The notes beneath the pieces were generated by a model. The model saw only the letters and a list, made by a program, of their open reading frames with translations. It did no database searches and was not told where the DNA came from. Below are positions 35,730 through 46,047 of a stretch of DNA of 64,000 bases, in pieces. A program made the position numbers and the translations under genes. The stretch is from Flavipsychrobacter stenotrophus (lineage in GTDB: Bacteria; Bacteroidota; Bacteroidia; Chitinophagales; Chitinophagaceae): positions 248,001 through 312,000 of the forward strand of contig NZ_PPSL01000005.1 in the NCBI RefSeq assembly GCF_002954265.1, given 5' to 3'. Numbering within the stretch: position 1 is the first letter of the stretch; each line of letters opens with the position of its first letter.

Positions 35730-37772
35730 CTACTGAGCCAGCCAATATTTACGTAGTAACCACTCGGCCACAACTATGATGAGAATAATAAAAAAGTACC
35801 ATTTACGGTCAATAAAAGGCACAATTTCAGTATTTACCCTGATAAGTGGTTTTATAGATTGGTTATGCGTAATGCTATCGTAGAGCACCCCAATGGCAGA
35901 AGAGGGAATAAATACCCCGTTATATTTTTTAGACAATCCGTATAGCAAAGGATAGTCTGCCCCTTGTTCCATTGATTCTACCGGTGTGGTCTCAACTGCA
36001 AATGAGCCATTTGATACAAGCTCTTTTCCATTATAAGTAGCGTGCGCACGGTAAGTATATGTACCACCGGCCCATACCCCAATATTGAGTGCATAATTAT
36101 TGCCCGACCGCTCAAAAGTGTAGTCTCGCTTACGACCTGCGCTGTCTATGATAGTTACTGCGGCATCAGGCGAATTAACGTGCTCATTATTGGCATTTAG
36201 CAGTCGCGCAGAAAGTGCAATTGGCTCCTGATCTCTCCACACATATTTAGGTAAAGATGCGGCAAATTGCTTTTCATTATTGCCCGCAGAAAGAAAAGCT
36301 ACCGTCTGGCGGATACACTCATCAATAACTACGTGGCTATTGAAGTTTTTAAACTCATACAATCTCCATCTCCACAATCCTTCTCCCGCAAGAATAGCAA
36401 CCGGAACAGCTCCCTGTTGCATCATCCAGATGGGCGTGGTTCCATCTCCTGCACCCGACCGCTGAGTGAACAGCGCATTTGTACCGGGGGCATTCATCAC
36501 ATTGCCAATAGCAAGGGTAAGTGGTGGCATTTTGTCTGTTACAGACTGCACCTGCTGGGGCAACGTAAATGTATTGAACGATGTATTGTAAGTAGCCAGC
36601 ACATCGTGTGAAGGGCCTGAAGTGATGGCAGTGAACGTAAGATCCTTCAGCGCATTTACAGCGGCCAGACTAGTCTGCCCGCCTAATATCAACCACATAG
36701 GCTTTTTGGCAGCGATCAACTGCCTGGAAATATCATTGCGCAATGACGGTAAGCCATGCAGGATAATGACATTGTAACCCGACAATGACGCCGGGAAATT
36801 ATCTGCTGTACAAACAGTGATATTATAGCTTTCAATACCTGCAAGCGCTTCCTTTATTGCATTAACATCGGGGTGCGGAGATGCTGATGCGATCAGAATG
36901 TTTTTCTTCTCGTCAACAACCTCTATAAATATATCCCGATGATTATTAGCTGTATTCTTTTCTCCCTCAACCTCAGGCGCGGAAATAACATAATGGTGCA
37001 GGCCCGGTTTGTCTGCTTTAATGGTGTAGGCAACCGACCTGTCGAACTTATCTGTATTGACTACCAAAGGTGCCGTAGACAATGTAGCATTACCTTCTTT
37101 CAACGATATAGTGTTATTATACCCCTTGCACAATTGTGCAACAATGTCTGCTCTGATCTCAAAGGAAGTGTTGAGGGTAACTACTTTATTGGCGTATACC
37201 TGCGCTACACGCATATCTTTTTGTGCAGCACTGTCGCCTATGGCAACCGAGTAGAGCGATGCATGTATTGGTATTTGCTGAAATAATGGATTTGCCCCCT
37301 GATTAAAACGCCCGTCGCTGGCGAGTATAACAGCGCCAAGATTTTGTAATCCATAATATTCCTGAGCACCGGTGATAGCCGCAGCGATATCTGTGGCGGT
37401 TTGCTTGTATTGAAAAGGACTATCTGCCTGTACGCTTCCACCAAAACCCCATTTCACTACCTTGTATTTGTCTGACAATTTCTGCAGTAACTGCTCTGTA
37501 TTTTTACGATAGTTAGCTGAATCTGCACCTAATGCTACACCAACAGAAGTAGAGTTATCCTGCAAGAGCAGAACCACGGGTTTTTCGATAGTATTCTGCG
37601 TAATAGTAATAGCGGGAACCAGGATCAACAAGATGGTAAAAAACACCACTAACCCACGCAGCAGAGAAGTAAGCCACGGGTAAGGAACAGCACGCCTTTT
37701 ATCCGATAGATATACCCAGTAAGCCGCACCAACAGACAATAAAGCGGCTATAAGCCAATAGAACCATTGCAT
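35730..37772 (-). CDS. vWA-type membrane protein (BatA-like layout)
   Basis: About 680 residues from the ATG at 37772 (MQWFYWLIAALLSVGAAYWVY); an upstream TTG would add three codons. Two N-terminal membrane helices (about 5-22, 38-58), a vWA-like domain opening with a MIDAS-type DNSTS and containing AVILASDGRFNQGANP, beta-sandwich segments, and a Rossmann-like stretch (YNVIILHGLPSLRNDIS) resembling glutamine-amidotransferase-like domains. A final membrane helix is at about 660-677. Such proteins occur widely in Bacteroidota with unknown role. The soluble part should face the periplasm. Confidence 0.75.
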   Translation of the reverse strand: MQWFYWLIAALLSVGAAYWVYLSDKRRAVPYPWLTSLLRGLVVFFTILLILVPAITITQNTIEKPVVLLLQDNSTSVGVALGADSANYRKNTEQLLQKLSDKYKVVKWGFGGSVQADSPFQYKQTATDIAAAITGAQEYYGLQNLGAVILASDGRFNQGANPLFQQIPIHASLYSVAIGDSAAQKDMRVAQVYANKVVTLNTSFEIRADIVAQLCKGYNNTISLKEGNATLSTAPLVVNTDKFDRSVAYTIKADKPGLHHYVISAPEVEGEKNTANNHRDIFIEVVDEKKNILIASASPHPDVNAIKEALAGIESYNITVCTADNFPASLSGYNVIILHGLPSLRNDISRQLIAAKKPMWLILGGQTSLAAVNALKDLTFTAITSGPSHDVLATYNTSFNTFTLPQQVQSVTDKMPPLTLAIGNVMNAPGTNALFTQRSGAGDGTTPIWMMQQGAVPVAILAGEGLWRWRLYEFKNFNSHVVIDECIRQTVAFLSAGNNEKQFAASLPKYVWRDQEPIALSARLLNANNEHVNSPDAAVTIIDSAGRKRDYTFERSGNNYALNIGVWAGGTYTYRAHATYNGKELVSNGSFAVETTPVESMEQGADYPLLYGLSKKYNGVFIPSSAIGVLYDSITHNQSIKPLIRVNTEIVPFIDRKWYFFIILIIVVAEWLLRKYWLAQ

Positions 37773-37874
37773 CGGCAGCAAACTAACGAAAAAATCAAAA
37801 AAAGCGGTACAAATACAAATAAAATAAGAACTTTGATAGTGATATTAACAAACTGTGTTTTTATATTTTATACC

Positions 37875-38495
37875 ATGAGTGCCAGGCTGATCCTATTCTT
37901 TGCTTTCTTCTTATCCTCTTTTGCCCTATCTGCCCAACGTACCCGCGTAACGCAAGTACCTAAGTCACCAACTTCTGTGGCCAATGGGGTGAACAGCTCG
38001 GGCGATAAAAAGATCGTGACCACATCGCGCAAGGCAAATGGCTACATGGTATACAAAGGAGATACAATAAAAGGATTGATCATGATGGGATTGGATGGCG
38101 TGTACCTGGACCATATTCAAAATAACGGCAGCGGTAAATTTTACGACGTAAAGTTTAAAGACCGCGGACTGAAGACCATAATGATGTACAATGCCGACAA
38201 TAAACCACTATGCCTGACCAGAGTAAAAGAAAGTGATAAAAAACTGATGCGCCTGCTGCATGAAGGCAAACTGACGGTGTATGACGACAGAATAGGCTAT
38301 GTATATACCCCAGACGATATAGATCCATTTCTGGTGGTTGTTTCTTACAATGGCGAAGTGGAAACCCTTGGCTCCTTCTCCAAAGGAGAAACCCGTAAAG
38401 ACCTGATTGCCTACATAAATGACGTCTACGGATTGAAGATCGACTACAAAACAAAGTGGTCGGAGTTGATGCTGACCATGGATGGGCTGGATTAA
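37875..38495 (+). CDS. secreted hypothetical protein, 206 aa
   Basis: The ATG at 37875 is preferred (signal peptide MSARLILFFAFFLSSFALSAQ) over the frame start 36 codons upstream, which overlaps the divergent vWA gene start. The mature protein has a polar linker then a beta-rich part (YMVYKGDTIKGLIMMGLDGVYLD, FYDVKFKDRGLKTIMMYN, IGYVYTPDDIDPFLVVVSYNG). No family recognised. It is followed by a TonB receptor gene on the same strand. Confidence 0.65.
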   Translation: MSARLILFFAFFLSSFALSAQRTRVTQVPKSPTSVANGVNSSGDKKIVTTSRKANGYMVYKGDTIKGLIMMGLDGVYLDHIQNNGSGKFYDVKFKDRGLKTIMMYNADNKPLCLTRVKESDKKLMRLLHEGKLTVYDDRIGYVYTPDDIDPFLVVVSYNGEVETLGSFSKGETRKDLIAYINDVYGLKIDYKTKWSELMLTMDGLD

Positions 38496-38596
38496 TGCCT
38501 GCTAAAAATCCCTTCGTTACACATCACCCCGACAACATTACATAGCTACAAAATAGTGGGATAATTTGATAATTGTCAAATACTTACATTGTAAAA

Positions 38597-41032
38597 ATGA
38601 GGTATCTTGGCAGCTCAATGTTTAGCTCTATGGGAAAAAATATTACGTTTATTGTATTGTTGTTCCTTTCTATTACCGCGTCAGCTCAGCGTAGCCAAAC
38701 TTTAAAAGGAAGAGTTGTTGAAAAAGAATCAAAATCTCCGCTCAGTGGAGTAACTATTATCATAACTGACCTCAGCCCCGTTAAAGGCACAGCTACCGAC
38801 AGCAACGGTTATTTCTCAATAACAGAAGTGCCTGTGGGCAAACACAATATTGCGGCGTCATATACCGGATATACGGGCTTCAATGCCGCTGACGTAGAAG
38901 TATCATCGGCCAAAGAAGTAGTGATGGCTATAGAGATGGAAGAAGCCAGTGTAAAGATGAGCGAAGTGACCATTGCCACCCGACGTGATCATATCAACGA
39001 TATGGCATTGGTAAGCACCAAAACATTTGATGTGCGGGAAACTGAACGTTACGCAGGTAGCAGAAGCGACCCGGCACGCATGGCTTCTAACTTCGCCGGG
39101 GTGCAGGGCGGCAATGACAGCCGTAACGACATAGTAATACGCGGCAATTCGCCACAAGGTGTGCTTTGGCGCCTGGAGGGTGTGGATATCCCAAATCCTA
39201 ATCACTTTGCTATACCTGGCACATCCGGCGGACCGGTAAGTATGCTCAACAGCAAGACACTGGCCAACAGCGACTTTTTTACCGGTGCTTTCCCCGGTGA
39301 ATATGGCAATGCAATAGCCGGCGTGTTTGATCTGAAACTAAGAAACGGAAATAATAACAGGTATGAATTTACCGGACAGCTTGGCTTTCTGGGCACAGAA
39401 CTGGCTGCAGAAGGACCTCTATCGCGCAAATCAGGCTCATCATTTCTATTTACCTACCGCTACTCTACCCTGCAGTTGTTTGAAGGACTGAATATAAAAA
39501 TAGGCACATCGTCAGTACCCAAATACCAGGACGCAACATTCAAGCTCAACTTTCCAATGGGTAAGGGTAATCTATCGTTTTTCGGTATTGGTGGACTGAG
39601 CAGTATAGACCTGATAGTAAGTACGCTCACCAAACCAGAGCCTGAGCTGTATGGTGAATCGGACAGGGACCAATATTTCAAATCGAACATGGGCATACTG
39701 GGTGCAGAATACAAGTACACGATCAACACCCGCACCTACACACAAATTACCGTAGCCCAAACGGAGGCCGATGTATTTACGCACCATGAAAAGGTATTCA
39801 GAGATTATGCCACATTCAGGTTAGACTCTATGAAGAGTGTGCTGGGCTATACCTTTAAAAATAGCTCTACGTTAACGCACTGGTTTATGAACAAAAAGCT
39901 CTCCGCCAAACAAACACTGAAGTTTGGCCTAGTTAATAACTACTATCACATGAACCTTACAGACAGCAGCAGGCAATACCCTACAAGCAGGCAGGATTGG
40001 CAGCATAGATCAGACTTCATTGGCGGTACCGACCTGGTGCAGGCATATGTGCAGTATAAGTTCAAACCAAGTGAACACATTACCATCAACGGGGGCCTGC
40101 ATGGCCAGTACCTTACACATAATGGTTCAAAATCATTGGAGCCAAGAATTGGAATGAAGTGGACGGTTAGTGAAACCAACATCATTACCGCGGGTTATGG
40201 ATTACACAGCCAGATGCAGCCACTGTACCAATACTTTGCACACCTGCCGCAGAATCCGGCATCGGTAATGCACAACTATGATATAGACTTTACCCGCAGC
40301 CACCACTTTGTTGTTGCCTATGAAAGGCCGCTGAGCAAGGTGATGAAACTACGCCTGGAGGGCTACTACCAATACTTGTTCAATGTCCCTATAGAAGTTC
40401 GCACAGGTTCATCTTATTCGGCTCTCAACCAGGGCTCATCTTTCTCACGCGATTATCCAGGAGTATTGCAAAACAAGGGTGTGGGCTATAACTATGGCAT
40501 CGAGGGGACGATAGAAAAGAGAATGGCACGCGGCTACTACTTTATGCTCACAGGATCTGTGTTTGACTCTAAGGCAAAAGGAAATGATGACATATTCCGC
40601 AATACCGACTTCAACACTAAGTATGCAGTAAACCTGCTGGCAGGCTATGAGCACAAGCTAGGCAAATACAGCACATTTATAGCAGGCGGAAAGATCACCA
40701 TGATAGGTGGTAAGCTATATTCTTTGGTTGATACTGCGGCATCAAATGCCTATGGTGATGTGGTGATCTATGATAGCACCCGTAACTCAAAGCTGCTACC
40801 AGCCTACTTCCGTGCCGACCTGAAGATTGGCGCTAAGTTCAATTCAAAAAGAGTAACGCATGAAATAGCACTGGATCTGGTGAATGTATTCAACACCAAA
40901 AATGTACTCTCACAAACTTATAGCCCAGACCTTGCCGCACAAGGACAGGAGCCGTACTACAAACAATACCAGCTGGGTTTCCTGCCAATATTTTATTACA
41001 GGATAGATTTTGGAACGGGGAAGAAAAAGTGA
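38597..41032 (+). CDS. TonB-dependent receptor with carboxypeptidase-like regulatory domain
   Basis: About 811 residues. The ATG at 38597 is used; ATGs at 38618 and 38630 (MGKNITFIVLLFLSITASAQ) are equally possible and give a tighter signal peptide. Domain order: signal peptide; CarboxypepD_reg-like beta-sandwich (LKGRVVEKESKSPLSGVTIIITD, GYFSITEVPVGKHNI); plug domain with RMASNFAGVQGGNDSRNDIVIRG and GVLWRLEGVDIPNPNHF; then the barrel, ending LPIFYYRIDFG. It imports an unknown substrate with TonB energy. No SusD-like lipoprotein neighbour, so it is not a classic polysaccharide locus. Confidence 0.9.
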   Translation: MRYLGSSMFSSMGKNITFIVLLFLSITASAQRSQTLKGRVVEKESKSPLSGVTIIITDLSPVKGTATDSNGYFSITEVPVGKHNIAASYTGYTGFNAADVEVSSAKEVVMAIEMEEASVKMSEVTIATRRDHINDMALVSTKTFDVRETERYAGSRSDPARMASNFAGVQGGNDSRNDIVIRGNSPQGVLWRLEGVDIPNPNHFAIPGTSGGPVSMLNSKTLANSDFFTGAFPGEYGNAIAGVFDLKLRNGNNNRYEFTGQLGFLGTELAAEGPLSRKSGSSFLFTYRYSTLQLFEGLNIKIGTSSVPKYQDATFKLNFPMGKGNLSFFGIGGLSSIDLIVSTLTKPEPELYGESDRDQYFKSNMGILGAEYKYTINTRTYTQITVAQTEADVFTHHEKVFRDYATFRLDSMKSVLGYTFKNSSTLTHWFMNKKLSAKQTLKFGLVNNYYHMNLTDSSRQYPTSRQDWQHRSDFIGGTDLVQAYVQYKFKPSEHITINGGLHGQYLTHNGSKSLEPRIGMKWTVSETNIITAGYGLHSQMQPLYQYFAHLPQNPASVMHNYDIDFTRSHHFVVAYERPLSKVMKLRLEGYYQYLFNVPIEVRTGSSYSALNQGSSFSRDYPGVLQNKGVGYNYGIEGTIEKRMARGYYFMLTGSVFDSKAKGNDDIFRNTDFNTKYAVNLLAGYEHKLGKYSTFIAGGKITMIGGKLYSLVDTAASNAYGDVVIYDSTRNSKLLPAYFRADLKIGAKFNSKRVTHEIALDLVNVFNTKNVLSQTYSPDLAAQGQEPYYKQYQLGFLPIFYYRIDFGTGKKK

Positions 41033-41041
41033 GTTAACGAG

Positions 41042-41515
41042 CTATTGCCAACTGATGTAAACCTTTACAAAATAGGATTCGGGATTGTGCGGGATATATT
41101 TAAGACCGCCACGTCTCCCGGGATGCTGGTCAATATCTATAAGTAATTGATTTTTGAAGCCATAGGATATGATAATTTCAATTCCCTTACGTCTATAAAC
41201 AGTACCAACCTCAAACGCAGAGTTATTTACACCGCTGGATGGAATACTATGCTCATCGCCATCTATGCCGTTCAGAATATACTTATACTCTTCAAACGCC
41301 TCTTGCAAATTTTTGCACCCTATCTCAGCAGAAGCAAAATTATATTCTTTACTAACCCATAGTTTACTGTGTTCTGCATACCCCCTTATGCGTTTGGCAG
41401 ATGAATTTATTCCTTTCCTTTTAATACTATCAATAGAAAGTTGAATGATACGTACACTATCTCTAGCTGTATAATTTCCGGCAATCTTACCTGCCAGCCC
41501 ACAATAACCTAGCCA
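41042..41515 (-). pseudogene. 3' half of an interrupted gene, in phase after a UAA
   Basis: Immediately after the TAA at 41516-41518 the same frame stays open for 157 codons to the TAG at 41042 (opening WLGYCGLAGKIAGNYTARDSV). It contains no ATG; the first usable start is a TTG at 41308, halfway in. This looks like the C-terminal part of the upstream secreted protein cut off by a nonsense codon, or less likely a readthrough product. No family recognised. Confidence 0.55.
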
Positions 41516-41989
41516 TTAAATATGGTCTACCTCTATTGTATCCTTTATAATGGGGATAGAACCAAGAATATGAGTGCTGGAATAGGTAGTGCAATAAATT
41601 TTCCATAGCCCATAATCGCCATCAACAAATTCTTTTACTGTTTCTGTTAACTTATCATAGGCGGACATATTCACAGGTATAAAAGTTGTAACGCCGTATG
41701 CTAAAGATTCATTAAAAAACAATATTATTGGTCCACGATATACTGGGCTATTTGTTTTAGAAAGCTCATACTTATACTCACCTAAGTTAAGGTTGCAGAT
41801 GAATAAAGATGAATCGGAAGACATAGACAACAAAAGTTCGTTGTTCTTGTAAAGCCTAAGTAAACAAGGTTCTTTAAAAAAACAATTGTTATCCCCTTCT
41901 CTGAAATGTAAAATGGTTTTGAATTTATCTTCAGCATAACAATTATAGCCCAGTATGAAGTATAATATCAAAAAACAATAGTTTTTCAT
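41516..41989 (-). CDS. secreted hypothetical protein, probably truncated
   Basis: 157 residues from the ATG at 41989, chosen because it begins a signal peptide (MKNYCFLILYFILGYNCYAE); the longer frame overlaps the end of the adenine deaminase gene. The mature part is beta-like (TILHFREGDNNCFF, LFICNLNLGEYKYELSK, ESLAYGVTTFIPVNMSAYDKL). The stop UAA is followed in the same frame by 157 more open codons, so the original protein was probably about 315 residues. The start is 38 bp after ade on the same strand. Confidence 0.6.
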   Translation of the reverse strand: MKNYCFLILYFILGYNCYAEDKFKTILHFREGDNNCFFKEPCLLRLYKNNELLLSMSSDSSLFICNLNLGEYKYELSKTNSPVYRGPIILFFNESLAYGVTTFIPVNMSAYDKLTETVKEFVDGDYGLWKIYCTTYSSTHILGSIPIIKDTIEVDHI

Positions 41990-42026
41990 AGCAACCACTT
42001 TTGGGTTTTCACTTTTAATTTTTTTC

Positions 42027-43667
42027 TTAAATTTCCACACTCGTAAACTCAAACTTACCACCATCAAATAATCCCTTATCACTAAGCTTCAATGCGGGTA
42101 TAACCAGCAAGGCCATAAAAGATAAAGTCATAAATGGTGCGTGCATTTTAGTGCCCAGTTCTTTTGCCTTTTTATCTACATGTGTATAGGCTGCGGCAAC
42201 AGTATAGGCGTCGTCTAAAGACATAAGTCCGGCTACAGGCAATGGCATTACAGACACGTCACCGGGAGCAGACACCACGGAGATACCGCCCTGGCTGGCT
42301 ATCAGCGCGTTTACTGCTTCACAAAGTGAAGCATCATCAACACCAACTGCTATTATGTTATGGCAGTCATGACCCACAGTAGACGCTATTGCACCATATG
42401 TAAGTCCGAAGTTTTTAATGAAGGCTACAGACACTTTTGCGTGCGGCTCGTAGCGGTTAACTAGTGCCAGTTTCAGTACATCATTGTCTGTGTCGCTTAC
42501 AATATTTCCATCAACTACTTTAGCAGGGAATTGCAGTTCATTGGTTACCAGCTGGCCTTCTACTGCTTCTATAACCCTTATAGTTGGCGCAGCAGATGAA
42601 GCCTTTACCACAAACTCATCAACCGTTTTAGGCATTGCCTTAAAATTATTGATAGGCTCTGCCCTCATGTAGGGCAACAAAGATTTGCCATTCTCCGCAA
42701 CTAGTTCACCGGAGATGTATGTCTTTAAGATATTGAAATCTTGGGGATTGTCTATCACTATAAAATCGGCAGGCTCATTTACCCGTAGCAGACCTACCGG
42801 CAGATTGTAATGCCATACAGGATTAGCACATGCTGCCAGCAGCACATCATACAGATCATACCCATGCGCTAGCGAACGCTTCACTACATCATTGATATGA
42901 TGCAATACCAGTTCATCAGGATGCTTATCATCACTACAGAACATTACCCTGGCCGGATGTAATTTCAATAGCTTATGCAATGCCTCATAATTCTTAGCAG
43001 CACTACCCTCGCGTATCAATATATGCATCTCTGCAAATACCTTATCCAGTGCTTCACCCAAAGTAAAACACTCATGATCGGTAGTTATACCTGCACGTGC
43101 ATATTCCATAGCCACCTCACCACGCAATCCCGGCGCATGGCCATCTACAGGCTTGCCTACCTTTTGTGCTGCCTTTATTTTGGCCATTACCCCAGGGTCT
43201 TTGTACAACACACCGGGGTAGTTCATCATTTCAGACAAGTACCAGATATCATCGCTCTGCAGCAGTTTGGCTACATCATGTTCATCAAGTGTAGCACCTG
43301 CTGTTTCAAAGCCTGTAGCAGGCACACAAGATGGGGCACCGAAGAAGAATTTAAAGGGAGATAGCTTGCTGTTGTCTATCATGTACTGCACCCCCTCCAT
43401 ACCGCACACATTGGCTATTTCATGCGGATCAGATACTGTTGCCACCGTACCATGCAACACAGCAACCTGTGCAAACGACACCGGCACCAGCATAGAGCTT
43501 TCAATGTGTATATGCGCATCTACAAAACCCGGCAGGATATATTGCTCGGGTGCAGACTCAACTTCCTTAATGGAATAGATAATACCACCCTGCACATCTA
43601 TCTGTGCAGGATAAGTACGACGTTGAAAAAGATCTATGAGTTGGCCGGAAATGGAGAATGAATGCAT
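42027..43667 (-). CDS. ade: adenine deaminase
   Basis: About 546 residues from the ATG at 43667 (MHSFSISGQLIDLF); the upstream extension is not conserved-looking. An amidohydrolase-fold enzyme converting adenine to hypoxanthine for salvage. Seen: LPGFVDAHIHIESSML (metal ligands), TVATVSDPHEIANV, KPVDGHAPGLRG, GITTDHECFTLGEAL, MFCSDDKHPDEL and the C-terminal TVGHDCHNIIAVGVDD and MSLDDAYTVA. Domain order and length match bacterial Ade. Confidence 0.95.
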   Translation of the reverse strand: MHSFSISGQLIDLFQRRTYPAQIDVQGGIIYSIKEVESAPEQYILPGFVDAHIHIESSMLVPVSFAQVAVLHGTVATVSDPHEIANVCGMEGVQYMIDNSKLSPFKFFFGAPSCVPATGFETAGATLDEHDVAKLLQSDDIWYLSEMMNYPGVLYKDPGVMAKIKAAQKVGKPVDGHAPGLRGEVAMEYARAGITTDHECFTLGEALDKVFAEMHILIREGSAAKNYEALHKLLKLHPARVMFCSDDKHPDELVLHHINDVVKRSLAHGYDLYDVLLAACANPVWHYNLPVGLLRVNEPADFIVIDNPQDFNILKTYISGELVAENGKSLLPYMRAEPINNFKAMPKTVDEFVVKASSAAPTIRVIEAVEGQLVTNELQFPAKVVDGNIVSDTDNDVLKLALVNRYEPHAKVSVAFIKNFGLTYGAIASTVGHDCHNIIAVGVDDASLCEAVNALIASQGGISVVSAPGDVSVMPLPVAGLMSLDDAYTVAAAYTHVDKKAKELGTKMHAPFMTLSFMALLVIPALKLSDKGLFDGGKFEFTSVEI

Positions 43668-43718
43668 GGAACAAAGATACTTACAAATATTATTGTCCAA
43701 ACCTGTATCAATACACCC

Positions 43719-44210
43719 CTATAGTTTGTTGATCTTTCCTGCAAAATCACTCACCTCACTATATTCCGAGCAGCCACTGCCGGAATGAAAATGGATGTAT
43801 AAGGTGTCATTCTTGATCCGGATAAAACTAGGATCTGGCTCCCTGCTATCGTACATATAGGTGCTGTCCGCGCTTGATTTGCTTGTATAATTAAATGTTA
43901 CACTCCTGAGGTTGGCGGTAGTTGTATCGTAGTAATTACCCATTTCGATATAATACCTTTTGCCTGTTATTGTAAAGGTCGTATCATCGGGATAAGTAAT
44001 TGTATAGTTGGTGAAATCGGTGCGTGTTACTGTATATACAGGGAAGAACGCACTAAAAGCGTCGCTTGCCGTTCCTGTGGCAACAAAATTACGTGCAGCC
44101 GCAGCTGCCAGGGCAGGTTGCCCACCCACTGAATTAGACATCTTGGTACAGCCTGTTAAGATTGAAATGCCAAGCCAGAAAGCCGTCATAGATATTTTGG
44201 TTGCGCCCAT
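43719..44210 (-). CDS. lipoprotein, unknown function
   Basis: About 163 residues from the ATG at 44210. The signal peptide ends in a lipobox (GISILTGCTKMSN). The mature part is Ala-rich then beta-rich with many Thr/Tyr (YTVTRTDFTNYTITYPDDTTF, YYIEMGNYYDTTTANLRSV, SFIRIKNDTLYIHFHSGSG). No family recognised. It sits upstream of ade on the same strand with a 51-bp gap, so cotranscription is possible. Confidence 0.7.
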   Translation of the reverse strand: MGATKISMTAFWLGISILTGCTKMSNSVGGQPALAAAAARNFVATGTASDAFSAFFPVYTVTRTDFTNYTITYPDDTTFTITGKRYYIEMGNYYDTTTANLRSVTFNYTSKSSADSTYMYDSREPDPSFIRIKNDTLYIHFHSGSGCSEYSEVSDFAGKINKL

Positions 44211-44388
44211 AGATTGTTTCTCTTTATCAACTGTCAATTAAACGCATATGTTATACTAATATTGTTTTTTATTGAATAAAGTTGAAATTTGTACTGATCA
44301 AAGCTTAGCTTGGGAAAAGATGACAGGTGCCATAAAGGCTCTAATGTGGAAGACTAGGCACAAATTTTGACCAATGAGAAAGCCACAA

Positions 44389-45915
44389 CTAATTCAAGAC
44401 TATCTCATCACCAGATCTTTTTATGTAGAACCATCGGATACCTTTCTTAACCTGCGCTACACCATAATCGAAATTTGTTGCCTCGTCATAGATACAAGGA
44501 ATTATCTGTTTTCCAAACGTATCAATATAGCCGAATTTCCCATTTAAAACAACAACGGCAGCCCCATACTGAAACCTGTTTACTTTTTCAAATTGTGGTA
44601 GTATAACCAACTCACCTGATAAATTGATGTAGCCCCATTTACCATTCAGACAAACTGCTGCAAGATCACTATAAAACTCCTCTGCATTGTCAAATTTGCA
44701 AGGAGCAATTGCTTTGCCATTAGAATCAATATAACCCCATAGTCCATTATTCTTTACTCGAATCGGTTCAGGGGAAAACATTGGATTACGAACATCATCA
44801 TAGTAATCGGAAATGCGCTTATTAGATTTATTTATCAAAAATTCCTTATCACTTTGTTTTACCTCGGCTCTATTATTGAAAAAATCATATGCTTGGTCAT
44901 ATTTACATGGTATGACTTCAACACCGGTTGTATCTATAAAGCCATACTTGCCATCTCTCTTAACAACAATCATGTCTTTACCAAGCGAGCTAAATAATTC
45001 GTCATAAATACAAGGAGCAATGACCTTGCCTCGGTTGTTAACGTAACCTATTTTTCCGTCCATCTTTATTTCGGCTACGTCATGGACTGAGAATGAAATT
45101 GGCTGATCAAATTGACAAGGAACAACCTCGATACCATTTTTATCTATAAACCCCCATTTACCGTTTAGCATAACCCTAGCCAATCCACTATAAAACCAAT
45201 CTGCCGCGTTATACTTAAAGGGAATAACTTCCATTCCGGTTTTATCAATGTATCCATACTTCCCATTTTTCTTCACACTACATAGCCCATCTGTAAAACC
45301 ATAGACCACATCATCAAACTGATATGGAATTACCAATTCATTCTTCTTATTAATGAACCCAAACAAATCATTCTCTTTTACAAAAGCCATAGAGTCACTA
45401 AATGATCCTATGTCATCGTACTTTATAGGGACAACCTCGTTTCCTAGTGTATCTATACAACCTCGTTTTCCGTTTTTTGTTACATATTCAATTCCCTCTT
45501 CATCAAAAATCAACCCATTGCTGTACTGAAAAGGGATAACAATTTCATTCTTTCTATTAACAGCGCCCCATTTCCCATTCTTTTGAACTATAAAAAAATT
45601 ATACTTAAATCCGTATGCGAATTCATATATACAAGGTATAATCTGAGTTCCCTTTCTATCAATAAAACAATACTTATCGCCAATTTTCACGTCCTGGTAA
45701 TCGCCGTAAAATGTCTCAACATAGTCAAACCGACATTTTATTATTTGATTACCTAAAGTATCAATATATCCCCATTTGTCACCTTTCATTACTTCTGTAA
45801 GGCCATCGTTGAACGTAACATACGTCATACGCGAGTTTCCGACTTTTTGCCCATAAGATGCCAGTGCAGAAATGATGACTAGTAGAATAGCAATTACGTA
45901 TTTCATGAAATTCAT
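44389..45915 (-). CDS. WG-repeat secreted protein
   Basis: About 508 residues. The ATG at 45915 or 45906 begins the signal peptide (MKYVIAILLVIISALASYGQ). The rest consists of about 14 WG repeats of ~34 residues, with the pattern NGKWGYID..G..VIP.KYD (for example NGKWGFIDKNGIEVVP, DGKYGFIDTTGVEVIP, NGKFGYIDTFGKQIIP). One copy near the middle has lost the WG core (SDKEFLINKSNKRISD). WG repeats form beta-rich scaffolds; many surface proteins carry them. The partner is unknown. The protein should be periplasmic or outer-membrane associated. Confidence 0.9.
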   Translation of the reverse strand: MNFMKYVIAILLVIISALASYGQKVGNSRMTYVTFNDGLTEVMKGDKWGYIDTLGNQIIKCRFDYVETFYGDYQDVKIGDKYCFIDRKGTQIIPCIYEFAYGFKYNFFIVQKNGKWGAVNRKNEIVIPFQYSNGLIFDEEGIEYVTKNGKRGCIDTLGNEVVPIKYDDIGSFSDSMAFVKENDLFGFINKKNELVIPYQFDDVVYGFTDGLCSVKKNGKYGYIDKTGMEVIPFKYNAADWFYSGLARVMLNGKWGFIDKNGIEVVPCQFDQPISFSVHDVAEIKMDGKIGYVNNRGKVIAPCIYDELFSSLGKDMIVVKRDGKYGFIDTTGVEVIPCKYDQAYDFFNNRAEVKQSDKEFLINKSNKRISDYYDDVRNPMFSPEPIRVKNNGLWGYIDSNGKAIAPCKFDNAEEFYSDLAAVCLNGKWGYINLSGELVILPQFEKVNRFQYGAAVVVLNGKFGYIDTFGKQIIPCIYDEATNFDYGVAQVKKGIRWFYIKRSGDEIVLN

Positions 45916-46019
45916 AGGTTCTCTATTCAAATTACCGCTTTTTATCCGAATTATAATGCCCACTTCAGCTCAATGAGGACCATTTCTATATTAAATCCCT
46001 CATTCCCACCCGAATAAAT

Positions 46020-46027
46020 TAATTTTG
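46020..46027 (+). promoter_or_regulatory. -7 promoter box for ispF
   Basis: TAATTTTG fits TAnnTTTG and lies 20 bp before the ispF ATG. Confidence 0.4.
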
Positions 46028-46047
46028 ACACTCATTACAACACTTCT

